Of a stretch of DNA of 64,000 bases, positions 24,915 through 33,122 are shown piece after piece. The position numbers and the translations under genes were made by a program. The stretch's first letter is position 1, and the number at the start of each line of letters is the position of its first letter. This DNA comes from Ruegeria atlantica. Lineage in GTDB: Bacteria; Pseudomonadota; Alphaproteobacteria; Rhodobacterales; Rhodobacteraceae. The notes beneath the pieces are model-generated. The model ran no database searches. It had not been told where the DNA came from and saw nothing but the letters and a program-made list of their open reading frames with translations. The DNA lies in NCBI RefSeq assembly GCF_013032005.1, contig NZ_WQBE01000009.1:62001-126000 (forward strand), given 5' to 3'.

Positions 24915-26806
24915 TGTGCCTTTCGGTTTCGACAACGTCGATCCCCGGTGATCTGGCTGAAAAGCTGAGTGCTATCGCTGACGCGGGATTCGGGGGTGTC
25001 GAACTACACGAACCGGATTTGACCGCTTTTGATGGGCCGCCATCTCAAATCCGGAATATTGCATCAGACCTCGGCCTGAAGATTTGCCTGCTACAACCCT
25101 TCCATAACCTCGAAGGTCAATCCGGCAGCGGTCGGCAGCGCGCTTTTGATCGGCTAAAGCGCAAACTCGACCTGATGAGCGAGTTGGGAACAGAATTACT
25201 GCTAATCGGGTCTGCTTACGAGGTCGATGCCGCTGCAACCGAAGAACAGGTAATCGCGGACCTTGGCGAGGCGGCCAAGATCGCGAAAGAGATGGGGTTG
25301 TGTCTGGCCTATATGGGCTTGCCATGGTCGAATCTTGTTCACTCGGATGAGCAGGCGTTAGGCGTCGTTGAAGCCATCGACAGCCCTCATTTGGGGTTGG
25401 CCTTGAACTCATTCTTCTCGCTTGCCGACGGGTCCAAACCCGCCCGCCTTCGGGACATTCCCGGAGAGCGGCTGTTCCATGTGCAACTGTCAGATGCACC
25501 CCGGCTTGAGATGGATATACGTCGGCTCAAACGGCACTTTGGGCTTCTGCCGGGGCTCGGATCGCTGAACCTTGCAGGTTTCGTGCGGGTGTTGTCCCGC
25601 GCCGGGTACAAGGGGCCTTGGTCCATTGCGCGCGTCAACGAAGCAGCTCCTCAACCCGGTGGCCGAACACTGGCCCGAGACAGCTATAGGTCGCTGGTGA
25701 ACCTCTTGGACGAGGTGTCGCGGACCGAGCCCGGAACGAACTTTGGTATCCCGAAGTTGCCTGAACGCGTTTACGCCTCAGGCTTCGAATTCGTTGAGTT
25801 TACAGCCGACGAAACGAGTGGGACCCAATTGGCAGACATGCTGTCAGCAATGTGTTTTCGAATGGAGCGAAAGCACGTCAGCAAGTCCGTCGAGCTGTGG
25901 CGGCAGGGGGCTATCAACATCGTAGTAAATACCGAAAAGGACGGTTTTGCCCAGTCGGCGTTCCTGGGCCACGGCCCCTCGGTTTGTGACATGGGGTTGC
26001 GTGTCAAAGATGCGGATCAGACGGTCCAGCGTGCGACCGCGTTGGGCGCTCCGAATTTCTCGCAGCCGGTGGGAACAGGAGAGCTGGATATTCCGGCCAT
26101 CCGTGGTGTCGGCGGCAATGTCGTCCATTTCATTGATGAGAAATCCGATCTGCATCGGGTTTGGGATATCGAATTTGAGCCGGTAGCGAAAACCAAAGCG
26201 ACCCAGCCCGCCGGTTTGCGCCGTATCGACCATCTGGCACAGACGATGAGCCACGATGAAATGCAAAGCTGGCTACTGTATTACATCTCGACTTTTGAGA
26301 TGGAGAAGTCGCCTATCGTGAATGTGGCCGACCCGTCCGGCGTCGTGCGAAGCCAGGCCATCGAAAGCCCCGAAGGCGAAGTGCGCCTGAACCTGAACGG
26401 GGCAGTTGGTCGCCGAACTCTGGCGGCTTCGTTCCTTGAAGATGGCTTTGGGGCCGGTGTTCAGCACATCGCCTTCCAGTCTGACGATATATTTGAAACT
26501 TCAGACCAATTGCTCAACTCCGGCTTTCCCAGCCTGTCCATCCCAGAAAACTACTACGCTGATCTGCAAGCGACTTTCGGATTGGATGACGATTTGATCG
26601 CCCAACTGCGCCGAGGCAACATTCTCTACGATCGGGCAGCAGGTGCCGAGTATTTTCAGATATACAGCCGCCCCATCTTTAACGGCTTCTTCTTCGAAAT
26701 TGTTGAACGCCGCATGGGCTATGCCGGTTATGGCGCACGTAACGCACCCATTCGCCTCGCCGCGCAAAGCAAAATCCAGACCGCGAAAGAGGTGCAAACT
26801 CAATGA
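24914..26806 (+). CDS. 3-dehydroshikimate dehydratase-like/HPPD-like fusion protein with degenerate barrel site
   Basis: A 630-residue two-domain protein like bacterial QuiC: an N-terminal sugar-isomerase TIM barrel (about 1-270) and a C-terminal double VOC domain (about 290-610) related to 4-hydroxyphenylpyruvate dioxygenase. In QuiC the barrel metal is held by Glu134, Asp165, Gln191 and Glu239; here the aligned residues are Met134, Asn165, Gln191 and Ala239, so the dehydratase site looks lost. The VOC metal triad is intact: His440, His518 and Glu595, with the family end GYGARNAPIRLAAQ. Start ATG overlaps the TRAP permease stop. The role may therefore be VOC-based oxygenation or a changed barrel reaction; not established. 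Confidence 0.8.
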   Translation: MCLSVSTTSIPGDLAEKLSAIADAGFGGVELHEPDLTAFDGPPSQIRNIASDLGLKICLLQPFHNLEGQSGSGRQRAFDRLKRKLDLMSELGTELLLIGSAYEVDAAATEEQVIADLGEAAKIAKEMGLCLAYMGLPWSNLVHSDEQALGVVEAIDSPHLGLALNSFFSLADGSKPARLRDIPGERLFHVQLSDAPRLEMDIRRLKRHFGLLPGLGSLNLAGFVRVLSRAGYKGPWSIARVNEAAPQPGGRTLARDSYRSLVNLLDEVSRTEPGTNFGIPKLPERVYASGFEFVEFTADETSGTQLADMLSAMCFRMERKHVSKSVELWRQGAINIVVNTEKDGFAQSAFLGHGPSVCDMGLRVKDADQTVQRATALGAPNFSQPVGTGELDIPAIRGVGGNVVHFIDEKSDLHRVWDIEFEPVAKTKATQPAGLRRIDHLAQTMSHDEMQSWLLYYISTFEMEKSPIVNVADPSGVVRSQAIESPEGEVRLNLNGAVGRRTLAASFLEDGFGAGVQHIAFQSDDIFETSDQLLNSGFPSLSIPENYYADLQATFGLDDDLIAQLRRGNILYDRAAGAEYFQIYSRPIFNGFFFEIVERRMGYAGYGARNAPIRLAAQSKIQTAKEVQTQ

Positions 26807-27639
26807 CCGTGCTGGATGAAAACATGACAATGGATGAGCGCGCCGTTCGCCAATGGTGGCGCACATCCATCGTCGACATGAAACCCGGAAAGATCGCTTT
26901 TCGTGGCAATGCCATAGAGGACCTGATCGGGAACGTATCTTTCCCGCAAATGATCTGGCTGATGGTACGGGGCGGTTTGCCCGGCGACGCGCAAGCGCGC
27001 CTGTTCGAGGCCGCTTTGGTCGCAGGCGTGGATCACGGTCCACAGGCTCCCTCGATCGCGGCTGCGCGTATGGCCGCCACCTGCGGGGTGGGTCTCAATA
27101 ATGCGATGGCGACTGCGGTGAACATGCTGGGCGACGTGCATGGTGGGGCAGGAGAGCAGTGCGCAGAGCTGTACTATGATATCGCGGCCCGCATGGATGC
27201 GGGAGCTTCACTGAATGACGCTGTTCGGGATGGCTTGGACAGTTGGCGCGAGACCTACGGCAAGATCGTTTCGGGCTTTGGTCACAGGTTCCACAAGCCC
27301 ACCGACCCACGTGCACCCCGGCTTATGCAACTAGTTCGAAATGCGGCAAAGGAAGGCACAGTTTCAGGCCGGTTTGCCGACATTGGCGAAGAGGTTCAGG
27401 CCGAACTTGCCCGTCAACGCGGAGGTCGACCGATTGCCATGAATATTGATGGCGCGACAGCTGTGATCTTCTGTGAGCTTGGCTTTCCTGCGCCCTTGTC
27501 GCGAGGGCTGTTCTGCCTGTCCCGCTCGGTCGGAATACTCGCCCACGCTTGGGAGCAGATGGGGCAGGGCGGTCGGAACAAAGGACCGATGCCCCCGAAT
27601 TACTTACCCCTCTACGAAGACAGGAATGATGACACGTGA
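26803..27639 (+). CDS. Citryl-CoA lyase-like (small citrate synthase superfamily) protein
   Basis: A 278-residue protein of the citrate synthase fold, much shorter than citrate synthase itself. The catalytic triad is preserved: His113 in GDVHGGAGEQ, His161 in GFGHRFHKPTDPRAPRL and Asp216 in MNIDGATAVIF. Small members are usually annotated as citryl-CoA lyase and cleave or form a C-C bond next to an acyl-CoA. It overlaps the fusion gene by 4 bases. With a CoA-acylating aldehyde dehydrogenase encoded at 31713, it may act on an acyl-CoA formed in this pathway. The true substrate is unknown. Confidence 0.8.
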   Translation: MTVLDENMTMDERAVRQWWRTSIVDMKPGKIAFRGNAIEDLIGNVSFPQMIWLMVRGGLPGDAQARLFEAALVAGVDHGPQAPSIAAARMAATCGVGLNNAMATAVNMLGDVHGGAGEQCAELYYDIAARMDAGASLNDAVRDGLDSWRETYGKIVSGFGHRFHKPTDPRAPRLMQLVRNAAKEGTVSGRFADIGEEVQAELARQRGGRPIAMNIDGATAVIFCELGFPAPLSRGLFCLSRSVGILAHAWEQMGQGGRNKGPMPPNYLPLYEDRNDDT

Positions 27640-28816
27640 GACATCGAAATCCTTCCGGGTCGGCCTTATCGGCTGTGGTCGTATCAGCGATATCTATCTA
27701 AAAACACTATCCAAATATTCGAGCGTCGAGGTCGTAGCTTGTGCAAGCCTTGATCCTTTGGAAAGTAGCGCCAAAGCGGATCAATACGGTGTCGCCAAGG
27801 CCTGCACGCCAGATAAAGTGTTTGACGATCCGACGATCGACTGCGTTCTGAATCTGACAATTCCGGCGGCGCATGCGGATATCAGTTTACGCGCGTTGGA
27901 GGCGGGCAAACACGTCTATTCCGAGAAGCCACTGGTTATGAATCGAACGGATGGTAAGGCGATCCTGCACATGGCCTCTGAAAAGGGGTTACTGGTCGGC
28001 TGCGCACCCGACACGTTTCTGGGCGGTCGCTGGCAGACCGTTCGGCGCTTGATCGGCGAGGGTGCTATTGGCAAACCGACAGGGGTTTTTGCCCATGTCG
28101 GGACCCACGGGACGGAGCGCCACCATCCCAACCCGGATTTCTACTACCAGGCCGGTGGCGGGCCCTTGCTGGACCTTGGCCCATACTACCTGACCGCGAT
28201 GATCTGCTGTCTTGGACCAATTGACCGGGTCGCTGGAATGGCACGGCGGACCTTTGAGCAGCGTATGATCGAAAACGGCCCGCGCAACGGCGAATGGATG
28301 GATGTCGAGGTCGACACGCACTCCCTGAGCCTGATGCAGTTCTCATCCGGAGCTATAGGGTCGATGACCATGAGCTTCGACATTTGGGACAGCGAAACCC
28401 CACGGTTCGAAATCTATGGTGAAAACGGAACCATCAGCATCCCTGACCCTGACCCGGTTCACGGAGCCAACATTTTTCAGGGGGATGTCTGGCTGAAAAC
28501 GCGGGACACCTCGCGCTGGTCTCATCAGCCTCGTCCAACTGGTCGCGAAGACTGGCAGGTGGTCGAAAACAAACATGCGTTCAATGAAGACAGCCGCGGG
28601 CTCGGCCTTTTGGATCTGGCCCTGGCGGCACGAGAAGGACGCCAACCCCGTGCAAGTGGAGCGCTTGCCTACCATGTTTTCGAGGTCATGAACGCGATTG
28701 AACGAGCACCAAAATTTGGCGCCTACCAGACGATAGAAAGCCGTTGCGCGGCACCTGCGCCTCTGCCGGTCGATTTCCTGAACGATGAGAGGAAGGAGTT
28801 GGCCCATGCCGATTGA
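27626..28816 (+). CDS. Gfo/Idh/MocA family oxidoreductase
   Basis: A 396-residue NAD(P)-dependent dehydrogenase. The cofactor motif is VGLIGCGRISDIYLK, the Lys motif is YSEKPLVMNRTDG, and GGGPLLDLGPYYLTAM provides the family's active-site Asp/Tyr region. The open frame extends upstream into the citryl-CoA lyase gene, but ATG at 27626 (or 27629), next to CAGGA, is the sensible start. It overlaps the preceding gene by 14 bases and the next by 11. Confidence 0.87.
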   Translation: MMTRETSKSFRVGLIGCGRISDIYLKTLSKYSSVEVVACASLDPLESSAKADQYGVAKACTPDKVFDDPTIDCVLNLTIPAAHADISLRALEAGKHVYSEKPLVMNRTDGKAILHMASEKGLLVGCAPDTFLGGRWQTVRRLIGEGAIGKPTGVFAHVGTHGTERHHPNPDFYYQAGGGPLLDLGPYYLTAMICCLGPIDRVAGMARRTFEQRMIENGPRNGEWMDVEVDTHSLSLMQFSSGAIGSMTMSFDIWDSETPRFEIYGENGTISIPDPDPVHGANIFQGDVWLKTRDTSRWSHQPRPTGREDWQVVENKHAFNEDSRGLGLLDLALAAREGRQPRASGALAYHVFEVMNAIERAPKFGAYQTIESRCAAPAPLPVDFLNDERKELAHAD

Positions 28817-29480
28817 AACACTCGACTTTGCCCAGCCATTCTTTTGCGTCCAGCACATCACCGATGAAGACAGAATATCTATCGAGGGCCGCGCCATTGT
28901 TCTGAACCTTGGGGGGAGGGACTTCTCGGTCGAGGATCAGATCGTTGCGCCACTTTCGTCTGTGATCGTACAGAACAGCACCATCCAAAACGTGGAACGC
29001 GCGGTAATCGTCCACGGTTTCGACGCCCATGCCGATGACAACGAGTTGTTTGCATGGGTGAAAGATACATGGCCATCTGCTTTTGTTGTTCGCCAAGAGG
29101 AGCGTCTGCGTGGTGTCAGCCACTACATGTCGCCAAAGGTCTTCGTGGGTAACGTTGGACTGACCATGTACCACTCAGGCTCGGTGCCGCTGAATGTTGG
29201 ATTGCACAAGGATCATCCGTTCTGCCCGGTACCGGGGTTTCGCGAAGTGCATACGCAAATCGTAGGCCTTGGCAAAATGCAGCAATGCCGCGAACAGGAC
29301 GTTGAAACCCTTTACCTCGAAGAATTCATGGCCCCCGGCACGACGCACAAGCCGATGTATGACGCTGAAGGCAACTATCCCTGGCATCAATACGAGACCA
29401 TTACGCCCAGCATCTTCATGGCGGTGGAAATGCTGCCAGAAGGCGTACGGGCCCCGGAAATGGAGGTTCAGAATGGCTGA
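28806..29480 (+). CDS. Uncharacterised protein, possibly cupin-like
   Basis: A 224-residue cytoplasmic protein I do not recognise. The ATG at 28806 follows GAGGAAGGAG. The N-terminal half is beta-rich (IEGRAIVLNLGG, DQIVAPLSSVIVQNS). The C-terminal half has scattered His and Glu in a cupin-like arrangement: LHKDHPFCP, FREVHTQIVG, LEEFMAPGTTHKP and PWHQYETI. It sits between two Gfo/Idh/MocA genes and overlaps both, so it belongs to the same pathway, perhaps as an isomerase or lactone-processing enzyme. No function is claimed. Confidence 0.7.
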   Translation: MPIETLDFAQPFFCVQHITDEDRISIEGRAIVLNLGGRDFSVEDQIVAPLSSVIVQNSTIQNVERAVIVHGFDAHADDNELFAWVKDTWPSAFVVRQEERLRGVSHYMSPKVFVGNVGLTMYHSGSVPLNVGLHKDHPFCPVPGFREVHTQIVGLGKMQQCREQDVETLYLEEFMAPGTTHKPMYDAEGNYPWHQYETITPSIFMAVEMLPEGVRAPEMEVQNG

Positions 29481-30663
29481 GAGACTATTACCCGAAGACC
29501 TGAACTTTGATGGCCCTTTCCCCCGCTTTTCTCGCCGTTTGAGGCTGGGCGTCGTCGGCGGTGGACGTATCTCTGTCACGCAGGCAACGGCCGCGCGGAT
29601 GACTGACCGGTGGGAGGTCGTCGCAGGCGCGCTCAGTTCAGATGCCGCTCGCAGCAAGGCGCGCGGGGTCGAGTGGTTCTTGCCGACCGATCGGTGCTAC
29701 GCTTCGTTCGAGGAGATGGCACAGGCCGAGGCGGCGCGCCCGGATGGCGTAGATGCCGTCATGATCACTACCCCGAACCACGTTCATTTCGAAGCGGCCA
29801 AAGCGTTTCTGGAGGCGGGCATTGACGTGCTGTGCGACAAGCCTTTGACCAATGAAGTCGCCGAGGCCGAGGGGCTTGAGAAGATGACCGCACGAACGGG
29901 GCAGGTCTTTGCCGTCGGTTATGCGATGTCGTGTTTTCCAGTGATCCGGCAGGCCAAACAAATCGTGGCCGAAGGCGGCATCGGCAAAATCAACCAAATC
30001 CATGTTGAGTTCATGCAAGACTGGATGACGCCCGAAGATGTGGCTGATGCGCCTCATGTAAAGTGGCGGCTGGACCCAAAGATTTCTGGCCCGACCAGTT
30101 GTGTTGGCGATATCGGTACTCATGCCGCGCATCTTGCCAGTTTTGTCTCGGGCGTGCCGATGACCGACGTGAGGGCCGAGTTTCATGTCTGCGGTGCGCC
30201 AAAGCCTTTGGAAGACACAGTTTTCATGTTCACGCGTTACCAAAATGAAGTCCCCGGAACCTTGATGGCAACACGCCTTGCCCCCGGAAATCGGGGTGGG
30301 TTGCGGTTGCGGATATTCGGGAGCGAAGGCGGTCTTGAGTGGGGCTTGGAGAATTCGGAACAGCTGAAGTTCAATCGGTTCGGTGAGCCGGATCGTATCA
30401 TCAGCCGAGGTCACGGGCACGGCATTGGCCCCGGCGCGGAACGTCTGGTCCGTACCGCGCGCGGCTTCCCTGAAGGGATTATCGAAGCTTGGGCCAACCT
30501 CTACACGGAATTTGCCATGGCCGTAGCTGCGCGTCGGGATGGCGTTACAGTTCCGGCCGATTGGCTTGCTTATCCCAGTGTCGTACAAGGCGCAGGCGGT
30601 GTCCGATTCATTGATGCCTCTGTACGCTCTCACCAGTCCGGAGGCGACTGGGTCACTATCTAA
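29473..30663 (+). CDS. Gfo/Idh/MocA family oxidoreductase
   Basis: A 396-residue dehydrogenase, third of its family in this operon. The Rossmann motif is LGVVGGGRISVTQATAARM, the Lys motif DVLCDKPLTNEVAEA and the conserved Asp/His segment SCVGDIGTHAAHLASFV, the form seen in inositol-dehydrogenase-like members. ATG at 29473 overlaps the previous stop by 8 bases. It ends the operon; a strong terminator follows at 30690. Confidence 0.88.
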   Translation: MAERLLPEDLNFDGPFPRFSRRLRLGVVGGGRISVTQATAARMTDRWEVVAGALSSDAARSKARGVEWFLPTDRCYASFEEMAQAEAARPDGVDAVMITTPNHVHFEAAKAFLEAGIDVLCDKPLTNEVAEAEGLEKMTARTGQVFAVGYAMSCFPVIRQAKQIVAEGGIGKINQIHVEFMQDWMTPEDVADAPHVKWRLDPKISGPTSCVGDIGTHAAHLASFVSGVPMTDVRAEFHVCGAPKPLEDTVFMFTRYQNEVPGTLMATRLAPGNRGGLRLRIFGSEGGLEWGLENSEQLKFNRFGEPDRIISRGHGHGIGPGAERLVRTARGFPEGIIEAWANLYTEFAMAVAARRDGVTVPADWLAYPSVVQGAGGVRFIDASVRSHQSGGDWVTI

Positions 30664-30689
30664 AGCTTTGCCAAAACGAAGGTTAAACA

Positions 30690-30714
30690 CGCCCGGGCCA
30701 TTGCCCGGGCGTTT
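30690..30714 (+). terminator. Rho-independent terminator after the TRAP/dehydrogenase operon
   Basis: CGCCCGGGC, the loop CATT and GCCCGGGCG make a 9-base GC stem (30690-30698 and 30703-30711) followed by TTTTC. It lies 27 bases after the last stop codon and isolates the operon from the isomerase operon. Confidence 0.85.
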
Positions 30715-30750
30715 TCATTTCCTGCTCAGTATTAAAAGTTGATATTTTAA

Positions 30751-30767
30751 AAAATATCAGATATTTT
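30751..30767. promoter_or_regulatory. 8-1-8 palindrome, probable GntR operator before isomerase operon
   Basis: AAAATATC-A-GATATTTT is a perfect palindrome 51 bases upstream of the isomerase start, identical apart from its centre to 21907-21923. It puts the two halves of the catabolic locus under one regulator, most likely the GntR protein of 19965-20618. Confidence 0.72.
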
Positions 30768-30817
30768 TTATTACGTGTGATGAAAATGAGATTCGCAGAC
30801 GCTTGGAGCTGTCGTTC

Positions 30818-31732
30818 ATGGTGAAACCCGAAGAGGCTGGCGCAAGCCCCTCTCTCTATTCCTTGGCGCATCTGACGCTGATCGGCTGCACGCCGCCCGA
30901 GTTGGTCTATATCGCCGCGCGGGCCGGTTACGATGCTGTCAGTCCTCGGTTCATTCCGATGCATGTGCCCGGTGAATTCACTCAATCTCCAATCGACAAG
31001 ACACAGGTCCAGGCCACCAAAACTGCTCTCTCTACCACCGGCTTGAAGGTCCTTGATGTCGAGCTTGCGCGCATCACTGAAGATGTCGACCCGCGCAGCT
31101 TTGAGCCTTCTCTGGAGATCGGCGGAGAACTAGGTGCCAAGCGCATGATCATGAGCGCGTGGACCAATACCCGTGATGATCGTGATTTTCTGATCGACGT
31201 CTATTCAGAGACCTGCGAACTGGCCGTGCCCTATGGGCTGACGGTGGATCTGGAGTTCCCAAGCTTCTCTCGCTTGCGCACTCTGGATGAGACTCTGGAT
31301 ATCGTCCGTGCCGCAGATCAGCCGAATGGTGGTATTCTGGTCGATACACTCTATCTGCACCTCAGCCGCGTGGATTTGGGGGAGCTCTTGCACGTCCCCT
31401 CGGACCTGTTTCACTTCCTGCATATCTCAGATTGCCTGCCAGGCATCGCTGATACGCGTGAGGGCATGATCCAACTGGCCCGTGACGCAAGGTTGTACCC
31501 CGGCGAAGGCTGGATCGATTTCACCGGCATCATCGAACGGATGCCACCCGTCGACTATTCCATCGAACTGCCCAACCAAAGCCGCGTCGCCGAGTTGGGA
31601 TATGAAGAACACGCGCGTCGCTGTCTCAGCCACGCCAAGCGAACATTCGGCGAGGCGCGATCACAGCGTCGCATGACCGATGCAGCAATTCTAAAACACC
31701 AAGAGGATCATCATGGGCAAAGAGCTCACTGA
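30818..31732 (+). CDS. Sugar phosphate isomerase/epimerase family TIM-barrel protein
   Basis: A 304-residue AP-endonuclease-2-like barrel. SPSLYSLAHLTLIGCTPPELVYIAARAGYDAVSPRF opens the barrel; metal-ligand strands are suggested by VDLEFPSFSRL (Glu), GGILVDTLYLHLSR (Asp), FHFLHISD and YSIELPNQ (Glu). Relatives include IolE/IolI of inositol breakdown and hydroxypyruvate isomerase. Start ATG at 30818 lies nine bases after GGAG. It overlaps the aldehyde dehydrogenase gene by 20 bases. Confidence 0.82.
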   Translation: MVKPEEAGASPSLYSLAHLTLIGCTPPELVYIAARAGYDAVSPRFIPMHVPGEFTQSPIDKTQVQATKTALSTTGLKVLDVELARITEDVDPRSFEPSLEIGGELGAKRMIMSAWTNTRDDRDFLIDVYSETCELAVPYGLTVDLEFPSFSRLRTLDETLDIVRAADQPNGGILVDTLYLHLSRVDLGELLHVPSDLFHFLHISDCLPGIADTREGMIQLARDARLYPGEGWIDFTGIIERMPPVDYSIELPNQSRVAELGYEEHARRCLSHAKRTFGEARSQRRMTDAAILKHQEDHHGQRAH

Positions 31733-33122
31733 GAACGACCGCAACATGGCGGCCGATATGCTGGCGCGCGCCCGCGCTGCCATGGCCGAAATCGAGGATT
31801 GGGATCAGGACAGGCTGAACCGCCTGTCTCAGGCCATCGCGTGGTATGCGGGGAACGAGAAAACTTTCACGCGTCTGGCCCAGCAAGGTGTGGACGAAAG
31901 CGGTATCGGAGATCGCGAAGGGCGTCCTGCGAAGCGATTCAAGATTCACATGGTACTACGTGATGTCTTGCGTACGCCTTCGACGGGGATCGTCGAAGTC
32001 GACGAAGAAAAGGGGCTGGTGAAATATGCCAAACCTGCCGGTGTGATCGCGTCACTGATCCCCATGACTAACCCAGCGATGACACCACCGGTGACCGGCG
32101 TTTCCGCCGCCAACGCCCGGAATGCGGTCGTCTTCAGTCCACATCCGCGAACCGCCCATACCACCTTTGAAATGGTCGAGGTCATGCGCGCAGCTTGTCG
32201 TGCTGCCGGTGCCCCCGAGGACTTGTTTCAATCCATTCGCAAACCGTCGATCCCATTAACGCAACATTTGATGGAGATTTGTGACCTGACGCTGGCGACG
32301 GGTGGCAAGCCCATGGTCAAAGCAGCCTACAGCTCGGGACGTCCGGCTTATGGCGTCGGCGCGGGCAATTCTTCCATCGTCATCGATGAGACAGCCGATC
32401 TGGATGTCGCCGCTCAAAACACTCGTATTTCCAAGACCTCCGACTTTGGGTCAGGCTGTTCGGCGGACGGCAACATCATCATCCAACGCTCGGTTTACGA
32501 CGATATGGTCAAGGCACTTCAAGCCGAAGGCGGTTACCTGTGTTCGGACGAAGAGAAGGCAATGCTCGAAGCGGCCATGTGGGATGAGAAGGGCAACCGT
32601 ACCTTCCCGACTATCGCCTGTCCGCCTCAGCAAACGGCCAAGGTCGCCGGTTTCTCGATCGCCGAAGATCGCAAATTCCTGATGGTCGAAAATCAGGGGC
32701 AAATCGGGCCGCAGCACAAATTCTCCAGGGAAAAACTGACCACGCTGATGGCGCTATATCACTTCGACACATTTGATGACGCGCTGGAAACGGTCAGCCA
32801 GATTTACAACACCGGGGGCAAGGGCCATTCCTGCGGCATTTACAGCCACAATGACGATCACATTGACCGGTTGGCGCGTCTGGCTCCGGTCAGCCGCATG
32901 ATGGTGCGACAGCCACAATCCAAGGCCAACGCAGGTGCCTGGACCAACGGGATGCCCATGACCAGCAGCCTGGGTTGCGGCATCTGGGGCGGCAACATCA
33001 CCAATGAAAACGTCACCATGAAACACATGATGAACTACACCTGGGTCAGCCGTCCTATCCCCGAGGATCGCCCCTCGGAGCCGGACCTGTTCGGTGAGTT
33101 CTTCGGGCAGGAGGTCGCGTGA
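31713..33122 (+). CDS. CoA-acylating aldehyde dehydrogenase family protein
   Basis: A 469-residue aldehyde dehydrogenase. The N-terminal half has YAKPAGVIASLIPMTNPAMTPP and NAVVFSPHPRTAHT, the pattern of CoA-acylating members such as acetaldehyde and sulfoacetaldehyde dehydrogenases rather than hydrolytic ALDHs. The catalytic Cys is Cys249 in DFGSGCSADGN. It should turn an aldehyde, NAD and CoA into an acyl-CoA. The ThDP enzyme that follows (TGATG overlap) could make that aldehyde by decarboxylating a 2-keto acid. Which aldehyde is unknown. Confidence 0.83.
   Translation: MGKELTENDRNMAADMLARARAAMAEIEDWDQDRLNRLSQAIAWYAGNEKTFTRLAQQGVDESGIGDREGRPAKRFKIHMVLRDVLRTPSTGIVEVDEEKGLVKYAKPAGVIASLIPMTNPAMTPPVTGVSAANARNAVVFSPHPRTAHTTFEMVEVMRAACRAAGAPEDLFQSIRKPSIPLTQHLMEICDLTLATGGKPMVKAAYSSGRPAYGVGAGNSSIVIDETADLDVAAQNTRISKTSDFGSGCSADGNIIIQRSVYDDMVKALQAEGGYLCSDEEKAMLEAAMWDEKGNRTFPTIACPPQQTAKVAGFSIAEDRKFLMVENQGQIGPQHKFSREKLTTLMALYHFDTFDDALETVSQIYNTGGKGHSCGIYSHNDDHIDRLARLAPVSRMMVRQPQSKANAGAWTNGMPMTSSLGCGIWGGNITNENVTMKHMMNYTWVSRPIPEDRPSEPDLFGEFFGQEVA

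Noticed and set aside
24914-26806. Calling the fusion protein a functional 3-dehydroshikimate dehydratase
   Set aside because: Three of four barrel metal ligands are missing and no protocatechuate genes are in the window.
29638-30690. A 350-codon minus-strand frame across the third Gfo/Idh/MocA gene
   Set aside because: Antisense shadow; the plus strand encodes a clear dehydrogenase.
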